Part shown: positions 23,613 to 32,244 of the stretch, piece by piece
How the letters are laid out: every line of letters starts with the position of its first letter
Position numbering within the stretch: the first letter of the stretch is position 1
Assembly: GCF_018383585.1 (NCBI RefSeq)
Contig: NZ_JAHAMK010000040.1
Location: 1 to 32,244, forward strand
DNA: 32,244 nucleotides
Direction of reading: 5' to 3'
DNA from: Microvirga sp. 3-52
GTDB lineage: Bacteria; Pseudomonadota; Alphaproteobacteria; Rhizobiales; Beijerinckiaceae
The notes under the pieces: model-generated
What the model was told of the DNA's origin: nothing
The model's database searches: none
Seen by the model: only the letters and a program-made list of their open reading frames with translations
Made by a program: the position numbers and the translations under genes

Positions 23613-23645
23613 CGTCATGGCCGGGACAAGCCTGGCCATCCCGAT
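23613..23645. repeat. Intergenic palindromic repeat, copy E (half element)
   Basis: The half cgtcatggccgggacaagcc with ggccatcccgatg matches the first hairpin of copy C. Where the second hairpin would be, a different palindrome (23668 on) follows, so the copy is truncated or chimeric. It lies in the 400-base gap between ccmC and the peptidase gene; no gene is seen there. Confidence 0.75.
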
Positions 23646-23667
23646 GATGTGGAGCGCCGCACCTTTC

Positions 23668-23770
23668 CAATCGTCATCCCCAGCCAGCCGAAGGCTCGGG
23701 AAGGGGATCCATGATCAAGCGCGGAGCTATGGATTCCCTTCCCCTCCGCTGACGCTCCGGCCGGGAATGA
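23668..23770. repeat. Second palindromic element in the ccmC-peptidase gap
   Basis: Arms gggaaggggatccat (23698-23712) and atggattcccttccc (23729-23743) pair in 14 of 15 positions around a 16-base loop. Outer parts (gtcatcccc ... gggaatgac) also pair. It directly follows half copy E and looks like a second repeat family inserted into the first. Confidence 0.7.
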
Positions 23771-23849
23771 CACCTGGGCATGAAATGTCTTGCCCTTCAT
23801 CCTCCATGCAAACCGGCCTATAGTTCCGCCTCATTGTTGCGGAGCGATC

Positions 23850-24836
23850 ATGCGCCTTGGACTTTCGAGCCTCGTCGGCCTCACCCTCGCTCTGCCTGCG
23901 GCGGCGCAGGACATCACCCTGCGCCTGCCGGTCGCCTGCGAGATCGGCCGCAGCTGCTTCATCCAGCATTACGTGGACCGCGATCCGTCGCCGGCCGCGA
24001 GCGACTACCAGTGCGGCACGCTCACCTATGACGACCATGACGGCACCGATATCCGCGTGCCCACCACGGCGGCCCAGAAGGCGGGCGTCGACGTGGTCGC
24101 GGCGGCCGACGGCCGGGTGCTGCGCACCCGCGACGGGGTGGAGGACGTCTCCCTCACCGGGCGCGGCCGTCAGAGCGTGGCGAACACCGAATGCGGCAAC
24201 GGGGCCGTTGTCGATCACGGCAACGGCTGGGAAGCGCAATACTGCCATATGGCCAAGGGCAGCGTCGCGGTGAAGCAGGGCGACGCCGTGAAAGCCGGCG
24301 ACAGGATCGGACGGATCGGTCTCTCGGGCATGACCGAATTCCCACACCTGCATTTCACCCTGCGCAAGGACGGCAAGCCGGTCGATCCCTTCGCCTATGG
24401 CGCGCCCGAACAATCCTGCGGCGGCGGCACGTCGCTGTGGGAAGCCTCGCTCCAGCGGGCGCTCGCCTATCAGGGCGGCAGCGTCCTGAACAAGGGCTTC
24501 GCCCCCGGTCCCGTGACGATGGAGGCGATCGAATCCGGCGCGGCCGAGCAGGAGATTCCGACCACCAGGTCACCGGCGCTGGTGGCCTATGTCCGCGCCA
24601 TCGGCCTGAAGGGCGGCGACGTGCAGACGCTCACCCTGTTCGATCCCGACGGCAAGCCGCTCGCCCAGAACAAGGCGCCGCCCCTCGACCGCGCCAAGGC
24701 GCAGTGGATGGCTTTTTCCGGGGTGAAGCAGCCTCGGGGCGGTTTCCGCCCCGGCCTCTACCGCGCCATCTATCGGGTCGAGCGCGATGGAAAGCCTGCC
24801 ATCGAGCAGGCTTTCGGGATCAGCCTCCGGCCGTGA
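23850..24836 (+). CDS. Exported M23-family (LytM-type) metallopeptidase (328 aa)
   Basis: The signal peptide is MRLGLSSLVGLTLALPAAAQ. The zinc-peptidase motifs are HDGTD (HxxxD) in YDDHDGTDIRV and PHLHF (HxH) in EFPHLHFTLRKDGKP. Glycine-glycine endopeptidase-type domains of this family cut peptidoglycan cross-links. Several Cys pairs in the mature part (CEIGRSC, QCGTL, ECGNG, YCHM) suggest disulphides. The ATG at 23850 has ggagcg upstream. The C-terminal 100 residues form a second domain of unknown role. The last 17 bases overlap the convergent ABM gene. Confidence 0.9.
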   Translation: MRLGLSSLVGLTLALPAAAQDITLRLPVACEIGRSCFIQHYVDRDPSPAASDYQCGTLTYDDHDGTDIRVPTTAAQKAGVDVVAAADGRVLRTRDGVEDVSLTGRGRQSVANTECGNGAVVDHGNGWEAQYCHMAKGSVAVKQGDAVKAGDRIGRIGLSGMTEFPHLHFTLRKDGKPVDPFAYGAPEQSCGGGTSLWEASLQRALAYQGGSVLNKGFAPGPVTMEAIESGAAEQEIPTTRSPALVAYVRAIGLKGGDVQTLTLFDPDGKPLAQNKAPPLDRAKAQWMAFSGVKQPRGGFRPGLYRAIYRVERDGKPAIEQAFGISLRP

Positions 24837-25185
24837 CGCCGTCATGCGCCGCAAGGCTGTCCGCGGGGGCCTGCTCGCGCTCGTTCAGGCCGTAATCCCG
24901 GATCACGCCCGCGACCCGCAGGCGGTAATCGCGAAAAACGCCGGCTCGGCCTGCCCCTTGAGTCGCGCGATGCGACGGCAGATTGCGCCAGGCCTGCACG
25001 GCCTCCTCGTCGCGCCAGAACGACAGCGACAGGAGTTTTCCGGGCTCGCTGAGGCTCTGAAAACGTTCGATGGAGATGAAGCCGTCCATCGTCATGAGGT
25101 CGGAGCGCAGAGCCGCCGCAAGGCCGAGATAATCCCGTTTCCCGTCCTCCCCATCCGGCCAGACTTCGAAGATCACCGCGATCAT
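24820..25185 (-). CDS. Antibiotic biosynthesis monooxygenase (ABM)-like protein (121 aa)
   Basis: This ferredoxin-like fold of about 100 residues begins MIAVIFEVWPDGEDGKRDYL, with DGFISIERFQSL and LLSLSFWRDEEAVQAWR typical of ABM proteins. It may be an oxygenase or only a small-molecule binder. The start overlaps the NIPSNAP stop (ATGA), and the two are likely one operon. The extra C-terminal tail overlaps the peptidase gene. Confidence 0.85.
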   Translation of the reverse strand: MIAVIFEVWPDGEDGKRDYLGLAAALRSDLMTMDGFISIERFQSLSEPGKLLSLSFWRDEEAVQAWRNLPSHRATQGAGRAGVFRDYRLRVAGVIRDYGLNEREQAPADSLAAHDGVTAGG

Positions 25186-25511
25186 GGTTTGATCAACTCC
25201 GCATGAGGTGCCGAGGCAAGACGCAGAAAGATCCGGTCCTCCCGGCGGATGAACTGTTCCCGTTTCGCGAATTCGTAATTGGCGCGCCCGAGCGGGTCGT
25301 TCCTCAAGCGCTCGCGATAGGTCTCGTATTCGGACAGGTTCTGGATGTTGTACACGCCGTAAGCCACCGTGGCGGAGCCCTCGTGCGGTGCATAATAGCC
25401 GATGAGATCCGCGCCGCAGCGGGGAATCGCTTGGCCCCAATTGCGCGCGTACTCGGTGAAGGCCTCCACCTTGAAGGGATCAATCTCGTAGCGGATGAAG
25501 CAGGTGATCAT
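25182..25511 (-). CDS. NIPSNAP family protein (109 aa)
   Basis: This is a single NIPSNAP-type ferredoxin-like domain: MITCFIRYEIDPFKVEAFTEYA, DLIGYYAPHEG and VYNIQNLSEYETYRERLRND. These small dimeric domains have no agreed activity. It is upstream of the related ABM gene by overlap and divergent from the ArsR-type regulator at 25589, so regulation by that protein is likely. Confidence 0.88.
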   Translation of the reverse strand: MITCFIRYEIDPFKVEAFTEYARNWGQAIPRCGADLIGYYAPHEGSATVAYGVYNIQNLSEYETYRERLRNDPLGRANYEFAKREQFIRREDRIFLRLASAPHAELIKP

Positions 25512-25529
25512 CGATAGGCATCCTGTTGA

Positions 25530-25586
25530 CTGAGACAGTTCTGTTTTAGCCGATTGATTGACGCTGATGGTTCGGCTATGACCGAA
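25530..25586. promoter_or_regulatory. Inverted repeats between the NIPSNAP operon and the ArsR-type gene
   Basis: Three inverted repeats are packed into the 77-base divergent gap: actg/cagt around aga (25530-25540); tagccga (25547-25553) with tcggcta (25572-25578); and ttcgg (25571-25575) with ccgaa (25582-25586). They cover the likely promoters of both sides and end at the regulator start, so they are candidate operators. Confidence 0.45.
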
Positions 25587-25588
25587 GT

Positions 25589-26266
25589 ATGAAGGAAGGT
25601 CCCGTCATCGCATCCGTGGCCGCGCTCTTAGGCGATCCGGCCCGGGCCAACATCCTCACCGCTCTCATGGATGGGCGGGCGCTGACCGTGAGCGAACTCG
25701 CCGAAGCGGCAGGCGTCACGCTCCAAACCGCGAGCGGCCACCTGGCCAAGCTCGACGCCGCCAACCTGCTGACCGCGGAGAAGCAGGGACGGCATCGCTA
25801 TTTCCGGCTCTCGGGACCGGACGTGGCCCAGGTTCTGGAAGCCCTGATGGGTCTTGCCCAACGCACCGGAGCGACCCGCGTCAGAACCGGTCCGAAGGAT
25901 GCGGCGCTCCGATCCGCCCGCATCTGCTACGATCATCTCGCCGGAGAGCGCGGCGTCGCCATGCTGAAACGAGCGCAGCGCCAGGGCCTCATCGAAGGCG
26001 AGCAGGATCTCGCCCTCACGACCAGGGGCCGCGCCTTCTTCGCCGATTTCGGAATCGACCTGACCAGGCTGGAAAAGGGCCGCCGCCCGGTCTGCCGCGC
26101 CTGTCTCGACTGGAGCGAGCGGCACCGCCATCTCGGCGGCGCCCTGGGTGCCGCGATCCTTTCGGCAATGATCGACCGAAAATGGGTCCGGCGTGATTCC
26201 GGCCGCGTTCTCACCTTCACCTGCGAGGGCGTGGAGGGATTCGAGGCGACGTTCAGCCTGGCCTAA
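25589..26266 (+). CDS. ArsR-type winged-helix regulator with C-terminal Cys-containing domain (225 aa)
   Basis: Residues 1-90 carry the ArsR winged helix (LLGDPARANILTALMDG, LTVSELAEAAGVTLQTASGHLAKL). The remaining 130 residues form a second domain with PVCRACLDWSERHRHLGG (C169, C172), absent from short ArsR proteins and seen in a longer subfamily. The CxxC could bind metal or sense redox state. It is divergent from the NIPSNAP/ABM pair. The ATG is preceded by a weak ribosome site. Confidence 0.9.
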   Translation: MKEGPVIASVAALLGDPARANILTALMDGRALTVSELAEAAGVTLQTASGHLAKLDAANLLTAEKQGRHRYFRLSGPDVAQVLEALMGLAQRTGATRVRTGPKDAALRSARICYDHLAGERGVAMLKRAQRQGLIEGEQDLALTTRGRAFFADFGIDLTRLEKGRRPVCRACLDWSERHRHLGGALGAAILSAMIDRKWVRRDSGRVLTFTCEGVEGFEATFSLA

Positions 26267-26267
26267 A

Positions 26268-26312
26268 GCATCGACCCAAAAGCGGCGTGCACTTTTCGGG
26301 ACCCGTCGATGC
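26268..26312. repeat. Palindromic element between convergent genes
   Basis: gcatcgac (26268-26275) and gtcgatgc (26305-26312) are perfect outer arms; aaaag (26278-26282) and ctttt (26292-26296) pair inside. It is one base after the ArsR-type stop and before the end of the MarR-GNAT gene, so it may act as a two-way terminator. The type is recalled as common in Hyphomicrobiales. Confidence 0.65.
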
Positions 26313-26377
26313 ACCTCTCGTCGCGGGGCGCATTGTTTGGAGCGGATCCACTGTCCCGCACGATGCGCCGGGGGTGC

Positions 26378-27259
26378 TCACAGCCGTTTCTCGAACCAGT
26401 GATGCGCGTAAGGCTCGCTGTTGAAGGGCGCGACTTCCCGATACCCTTCCTGGCGATAGAGCGCCTGAGCCTCCGTCAGGGTGCGATTGGTCTCCAGGTG
26501 CAGCCTCGCAAGACCGGCGTCGCGGGCCTTTTGTTCAAGCAAGCGCAGCACTTTTCGCGCGATTCCGAGGCCGCGCGCGGAAGGCGACGTCCACATCCGC
26601 TTAATCTCGCCCGTGATGCCGTCCCCTACTTTGAGCGCACCGCACCCCACGGGATGGCCATCGAGCCGGGCGATGATGAACACGCCGGCTGGAGGCGTCA
26701 TCTCCTCGATGCTGGCCGGGTTGCTTCTCGCCGGATCGAAGCCGACCTCGAAACGCTCGGCAAGTTCCCTGAAGTACTGCTCCAGGCATGAGCGCACCGC
26801 GGCGCTGTCCGGCCTCTCAGGGCACAGCTCCACCGCGCCTGCGCGCAGCAGGCGCTCGACCTCCGCCATGGCGTTCACCAGACGCTTGCGCTGAACCGGA
26901 TCGAGGGGTGCGAGGAACGAGGCGGCGAGAGCGTCCGACAACGAATCGTAAGTCGCACGTTCAGAATACCCCTTCGGTGTCAGGATAACGCGCCGGACGC
27001 GGGCATCGCCCGTCCGGACGCGAGTGTTCACGAGGCCCTGGGCTTCGAGCGAACGCAGGAGGCGGCTGACATAGCCCGAATCGAGCTTGAGCCTGTCGCG
27101 CAGGCCCCGCACATCGATGCCGTCCGGGCCGATCTCGTGCAGGAGCCGCGCCTCGCCCAGGGGACGACCGCGCCGAAGATAACTGTCCTCCAGCGCGCCC
27201 ACATGCTGCGTGACGATGCGGTTGAAGCGGCGAACCTGCTCGATCTGGCGCTCGTTCAT
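26378..27259 (-). CDS. MarR-type regulator fused to a GNAT acetyltransferase (293 aa)
   Basis: Residues 1-135 are a MarR winged helix (IEQVRRFNRIVTQHVGALED, DVRGLRDRLKLDSGYVSRLL, TPKGYSERATY). Residues 148-293 are a GNAT domain (PAGVFIIARLDGHPVGCGAL, TSPSARGLGIARKVL holding the acetyl-CoA loop, NRTLTEAQALYRQEGYREV). Such fusions are a known but little-studied group. The regulator may acetylate its inducer or another target. A palindrome directly upstream of the ATG suggests self-control. A second GNAT gene is its upstream neighbour. Confidence 0.93.
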   Translation of the reverse strand: MNERQIEQVRRFNRIVTQHVGALEDSYLRRGRPLGEARLLHEIGPDGIDVRGLRDRLKLDSGYVSRLLRSLEAQGLVNTRVRTGDARVRRVILTPKGYSERATYDSLSDALAASFLAPLDPVQRKRLVNAMAEVERLLRAGAVELCPERPDSAAVRSCLEQYFRELAERFEVGFDPARSNPASIEEMTPPAGVFIIARLDGHPVGCGALKVGDGITGEIKRMWTSPSARGLGIARKVLRLLEQKARDAGLARLHLETNRTLTEAQALYRQEGYREVAPFNSEPYAHHWFEKRL

Positions 27260-27260
27260 T

Positions 27261-27278
27261 CTCTGACTTTAGTCAGAG
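27261..27278. promoter_or_regulatory. Candidate operator of the MarR-GNAT gene
   Basis: ctctgact and agtcagag are perfect 8-bp arms around two T, ending one base from the start codon. Size and symmetry suit a MarR dimer. A dimer bound here would cover the ribosome site region of the DNA and the promoter end. Confidence 0.55.
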
Positions 27279-27307
27279 GATTGTGGCGGGGCAAGCTTTC
27301 GCCCCTT

Positions 27308-27796
27308 CTAGCCGGCCGGATAGGAGTCGATTTCGTCGAACCCCAGCGAGCGATAGAGCCGCACCGCGCCGGTCGGGTTGTCCGCATGGACCTTCAGGTC
27401 GACATAAGCGGCCCCTCTCTTCGCAAAACCGCGGAGCGCGTGGCACAGCAGGGCGGAGCCCAGTCCCTGCCGGCGCATCGACAAAGCGACAGCCAGATCC
27501 TTGACGAAGCCGCTCGTCCAGCACTGCGCCACCCCGAGGATCTCTCCCTGCGCATCCGCCGCGATAAAGCAGAGCGCCGGATCGTATTCCGAATCCCCCT
27601 GCAGGCTCGGCCACCAGATCGCGAAGGGCTCCACATAGCCTCCGCCACGCGCATAGGCCTCGACCAGCAGCGCATGGATTCCCGCCGCATGCCGGTCCGG
27701 CTCGAAGGGCGCCAGCCGGGTTCCCGCCGGCCAGACAGGATCCGGAATGGCTTCGGCCAGGGAGCGACGCATGCGCAGGACGAGGCGATCCGCCAT
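27308..27796 (-). CDS. GNAT family N-acetyltransferase (162 aa)
   Basis: The acetyl-CoA loop is in ALSMRRQGLGSALLCHAL. FIAADAQGEILGVAQCWTSGFVKDLAV (read in parts) precedes it, and NPTGAVRLYRSLGFDEIDSYPAG is the usual C-terminus. The substrate could be an amine, peptide or antibiotic. It begins 3 bases after the ccmB stop, so it is cotranscribed with ccmA-ccmB, in the place where ccmC normally follows. Confidence 0.9.
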   Translation of the reverse strand: MADRLVLRMRRSLAEAIPDPVWPAGTRLAPFEPDRHAAGIHALLVEAYARGGGYVEPFAIWWPSLQGDSEYDPALCFIAADAQGEILGVAQCWTSGFVKDLAVALSMRRQGLGSALLCHALRGFAKRGAAYVDLKVHADNPTGAVRLYRSLGFDEIDSYPAG

Positions 27797-27799
27797 CGG

Positions 27800-28468
27800 C
27801 TATTCCCCCGACCTGAGCGCCGCGGCGGCCCCGACCGTGCCGACCACCGCGGCGATCAGCGACAGGGCGATCAGGATCAGGAACGGCGTCGCGAAGGGAA
27901 TTGTCCCGCCCAGCGCCGCATTGGCGGCCGAAACCCCGAAGATGAGGGTCGGGATCATGAAGGGCAGGACCAGGATCGCCAGGATCAGCCCGCCGCGTCT
28001 CAAAGAGGACGTGAGCGCCGCGCCGACCGCACCGACGAAGGTGAGCGCGGGCGTGCCGACCAGAAGGGTCGCCACCATGGCGAGCATGCCTTCCGGCGAG
28101 AGGGCGACGAGCAGGCCGAGGAAGGGCGCGGCGACCGCGAGCGGCAGGCCGGTGACGAGCCAATAGGCCACGACTTTCGCCAGCACGACGATCTCCAGCG
28201 GCGCAGGCGAAAGCCTCAGGAGATCGAGCGACCCATCCTCCTGATCGGCCTGGAACAGCCGGTCGAGGCCGATCAGCGTGGCGAGCAGCGCGGCGATCCA
28301 GAGGATCGCCGGGCCGATGCGCGAGAGCAGGTTGAGATCGGGCCCGAGGGCGAAGGGAATGAGCGTCACGATCATCAGGAAGAAGATGAGCCCCATGACG
28401 CCCGAACCGCCGACGCGGGCGGCGAGCTTCAGGTCGCGGATCAGGAGCGCGCGGAAGGAGCGGATCAT
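27800..28468 (-). CDS. ccmB: Haem exporter membrane subunit CcmB
   Basis: This 222-residue protein has six membrane segments (VMGLIFFLMIVTLIPFALG, IGPAILWIAALLATLIGL, VVAYWLVTGLPLAVAAPF). It forms the ABC permease with CcmA. LFQADQEDGSLDLLRLSP is a well conserved cytoplasmic part. It overlaps ccmA by four bases (ATGA). ccmC, normally next, is 4.3 kb further on. Confidence 0.95.
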   Translation of the reverse strand: MIRSFRALLIRDLKLAARVGGSGVMGLIFFLMIVTLIPFALGPDLNLLSRIGPAILWIAALLATLIGLDRLFQADQEDGSLDLLRLSPAPLEIVVLAKVVAYWLVTGLPLAVAAPFLGLLVALSPEGMLAMVATLLVGTPALTFVGAVGAALTSSLRRGGLILAILVLPFMIPTLIFGVSAANAALGGTIPFATPFLILIALSLIAAVVGTVGAAAALRSGE

Positions 28469-29097
28469 GCGCCGTCTCCCGGGAGGATCGCGGCAGATGG
28501 GCTGCGCTCGATCCGTATCTCCTTGGCGTCCGTCAGGAACAGGGGCGAATGGGTCGTGGCCGCGATCATGCCGCCGTTTTCCCGATGGCTCTCGAGCAGG
28601 AGGCGCAGGGTTTCCTGGGAGGCGGTGTCGAGAGCCGAGGTCGGCTCATCCAGAAGCCAGAGCGGCCGTTTGGCCACCAGCAGGCGGGCGAGCGCGACCC
28701 GGCGGCGCTGCCCGGCCGAAAGATAGGCGACCGGCAGGCGGGCGGCATGGGCCAGTCCGACCGCGTCCAAGGCTTCGCCGGGCTTCAGGGCCGGATTGCC
28801 GAGGAAATCGCGGGCGAAGGCAAGGTTCTCCTCGGCCGTGAGCGCCGCCTTCAGGGCATCGCGATGACCCACATAATGCAGGCATTCGGCGAGGGTTCGC
28901 TCGCCGGCCTCGCTGAAGAGAATCGCCCCGGCGGCGGGGTGCAGGCGCCCGGCCAGGATATCGAGGAGGGAGGACTTGCCGGCGCCGTTGCGGCCGGTGA
29001 TCACCAGGGCCTCGCTGGGCTGCAAGGTGAACGAAACGCCCTCGAAGATGCGGCGCTCCCCCCTGTCGCAGGCCAAATTGTTAACGCTCAGACGCAA
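28465..29097 (-). CDS. ccmA: Haem exporter ATP-binding subunit CcmA
   Basis: This is an ABC ATPase with Walker A GRNGAGKSSLLD, the signature LSAGQRRRVALARL and Walker B LWLLDEPTSALD. It powers release of haem-loaded CcmE. The frame is open to 29241, but the family start MRLxVxNLA matches the TTG at 29097, which has aggggt a few bases upstream; a GTG at 29106 is the alternative. The first 50 residues of the longer frame do not look like protein. About 210 residues fits CcmA. Confidence 0.94.
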   Translation of the reverse strand: MRLSVNNLACDRGERRIFEGVSFTLQPSEALVITGRNGAGKSSLLDILAGRLHPAAGAILFSEAGERTLAECLHYVGHRDALKAALTAEENLAFARDFLGNPALKPGEALDAVGLAHAARLPVAYLSAGQRRRVALARLLVAKRPLWLLDEPTSALDTASQETLRLLLESHRENGGMIAATTHSPLFLTDAKEIRIERSPSAAILPGDGA

Positions 29098-29123
29098 ACC
29101 CCGCACCCCTGCCCTGATTGCAC

Positions 29124-29140
29124 CCCAGAATGGTTCTAAA
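29124..29140. promoter_or_regulatory. Irr-box-like site upstream of acnA
   Basis: The sequence cccagaatggttctaaa matches the published alphaproteobacterial Irr consensus TTTAGAA-N3-TTCTAAA at 11 of 14 fixed positions; the right half is perfect. A second partial copy, atggttcgaaa, starts at 29153. A TATAGC box at 29169-29174 could be the acnA -10. Iron control is inferred. Confidence 0.45.
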
Positions 29141-29316
29141 CCGTGTAGCGGGATGGTTCGAAATGATCTATAGCACCCTCGGCTGCGCCGCGCGCCAAGG
29201 CGTCCAATCCGCCTCGCGCGCTTACTCCCCTGTCCGGGCACCCCCGGAGCGGCGCGCGCTTATCGCGCTTTCGGCCGAACACATGTTCGTAACCCAAATG
29301 CACGCGAGGATTCGCC

Positions 29317-32022
<2,706 letters not shown>

Positions 32023-32048
32023 GAACGGCAAGCCTCCCGAAACGAACG

Positions 32049-32080
32049 AGCCCGCCCCTGCGAAGGGGCGGGCTTTTCTT
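32049..32080 (+). terminator. Intrinsic terminator of acnA
   Basis: An 11-bp GC stem (agcccgcccct with aggggcgggct) around a gcga tetraloop is followed by ttttcttt, 26 bases after the acnA stop. This is a textbook terminator. Confidence 0.93.
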
Positions 32081-32118
32081 TGGCGCGTCTTCTCATGAGG
32101 CCTAAAGCGCTTTTGGTC

Positions 32119-32244
32119 TCAGTGTAGAGCATAGCCGGCATGCCTGATCCAGCCTTGAGCATCCTTTGCGCTGATGGTGTCGAGGGCTGGTTTGAGCTCT
32201 GCCTCCAAGGCTTCAAGGCTACGTGGGGCTTTTGCCTTGAGCCG
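32119..32244 (-). pseudogene. IS630-family transposase, C-terminal fragment cut by the window edge
   Basis: On the minus strand the frame is open from the window end to a TGA at 32119-32121, giving 41 residues: RLKAKAPRSLEALEAELKPA then LDTISAKDAQGWIRHAGYALH (in parts). IS630-type transposases commonly end in LK...R..A...I...A...C..WI.H.GY-like tails. The bases before the stop (taaagcgcttttgg, 32103-32116) may belong to the terminal inverted repeat. The rest of the element is outside the window. Confidence 0.7.

Noticed and set aside
23448..23639. Longer N-terminus for CcmC
   Set aside because: The extra frame covers repeat DNA and precedes the conserved MIRELANPTRF start.
27137..28726. 529-codon plus-strand frame across the GNAT and ccmB genes
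   Set aside because: The product is Arg/Glu/Asp/Gln-rich low complexity and spans three clear minus-strand genes.
29098..29241. N-terminal 48 residues of the longest ccmA frame
   Set aside because: They are Arg/Gly-rich, unlike any CcmA, and overlap the acnA promoter region; the TTG at 29097 fits the family start.

Overview
This window is GC-rich chromosomal DNA from an alphaproteobacterium, most likely a Hyphomicrobiales (Rhizobiales) member near Methylobacteriaceae or Microvirga. That assignment is an inference. It rests on the protein families, on gene neighbourhoods such as ffh-rpsP-rimM-trmD, dapF-mtaB-ftsY-yciB and split ccm genes, and on abundant intergenic palindromic repeats. Both ends lie inside insertion-sequence transposase genes: the C-terminus of an IS5-type at the left and of an IS630-type at the right. 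The window therefore looks like a segment bounded by mobile repeats, perhaps a whole contig.

Layout. 1-378: IS5-type remnant and an AT-rich gene-free patch. 379-1476: small zincin-like protein, small membrane protein, small exported basic protein. 1549-3587 (minus): leuC and rplS. 3867-6824: an accessory block (HxlR-type regulator, divergent PLP lyase/synthase, VOC protein, methyltransferase) lying between rplS and trmD. 6849-10654 (minus): a translation and secretion operon, in transcription order a small CxxC-type protein, ffh, an 89-residue unknown, rpsP, rimM and trmD, most of them touching or overlapping. 11063-13519: an exported metallo-beta-lactamase-fold hydrolase convergent with a HAD phosphatase and a GyrI-like exported protein. 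13711-19536: TauE/SafE permease, dapF-mtaB, an RluA-type pseudouridine synthase, ftsY-yciB. 19666-22011: membrane class III cyclase, RidA, YaiI-like protein. 22548-29097: cytochrome c maturation genes ccmG-ccmD-ccmC and ccmB-ccmA, split by about 4.3 kb of accessory genes (M23 peptidase, ABM and NIPSNAP proteins with a divergent ArsR-type regulator, a MarR-GNAT fusion, a GNAT). 29317-32022: acnA with a strong terminator.

How it works together: both protein GTPases of the SRP targeting pathway (Ffh and FtsY) are encoded here. The ribosome assembly and tRNA modification genes (rpsP, rimM, trmD, rplS, mtaB) concern translation. The ccm set serves haem export and cytochrome c assembly. leuC and acnA are homologous 4Fe-4S dehydratases.

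The most notable observations are a translated palindromic repeat forming the N-terminus of RimM, a structured leader ahead of the ffh operon that can pair with its own start codon, a five-copy family of two-hairpin intergenic repeats, an Irr-box-like site before acnA, and a near-perfect palindrome just upstream of the MarR-GNAT gene.
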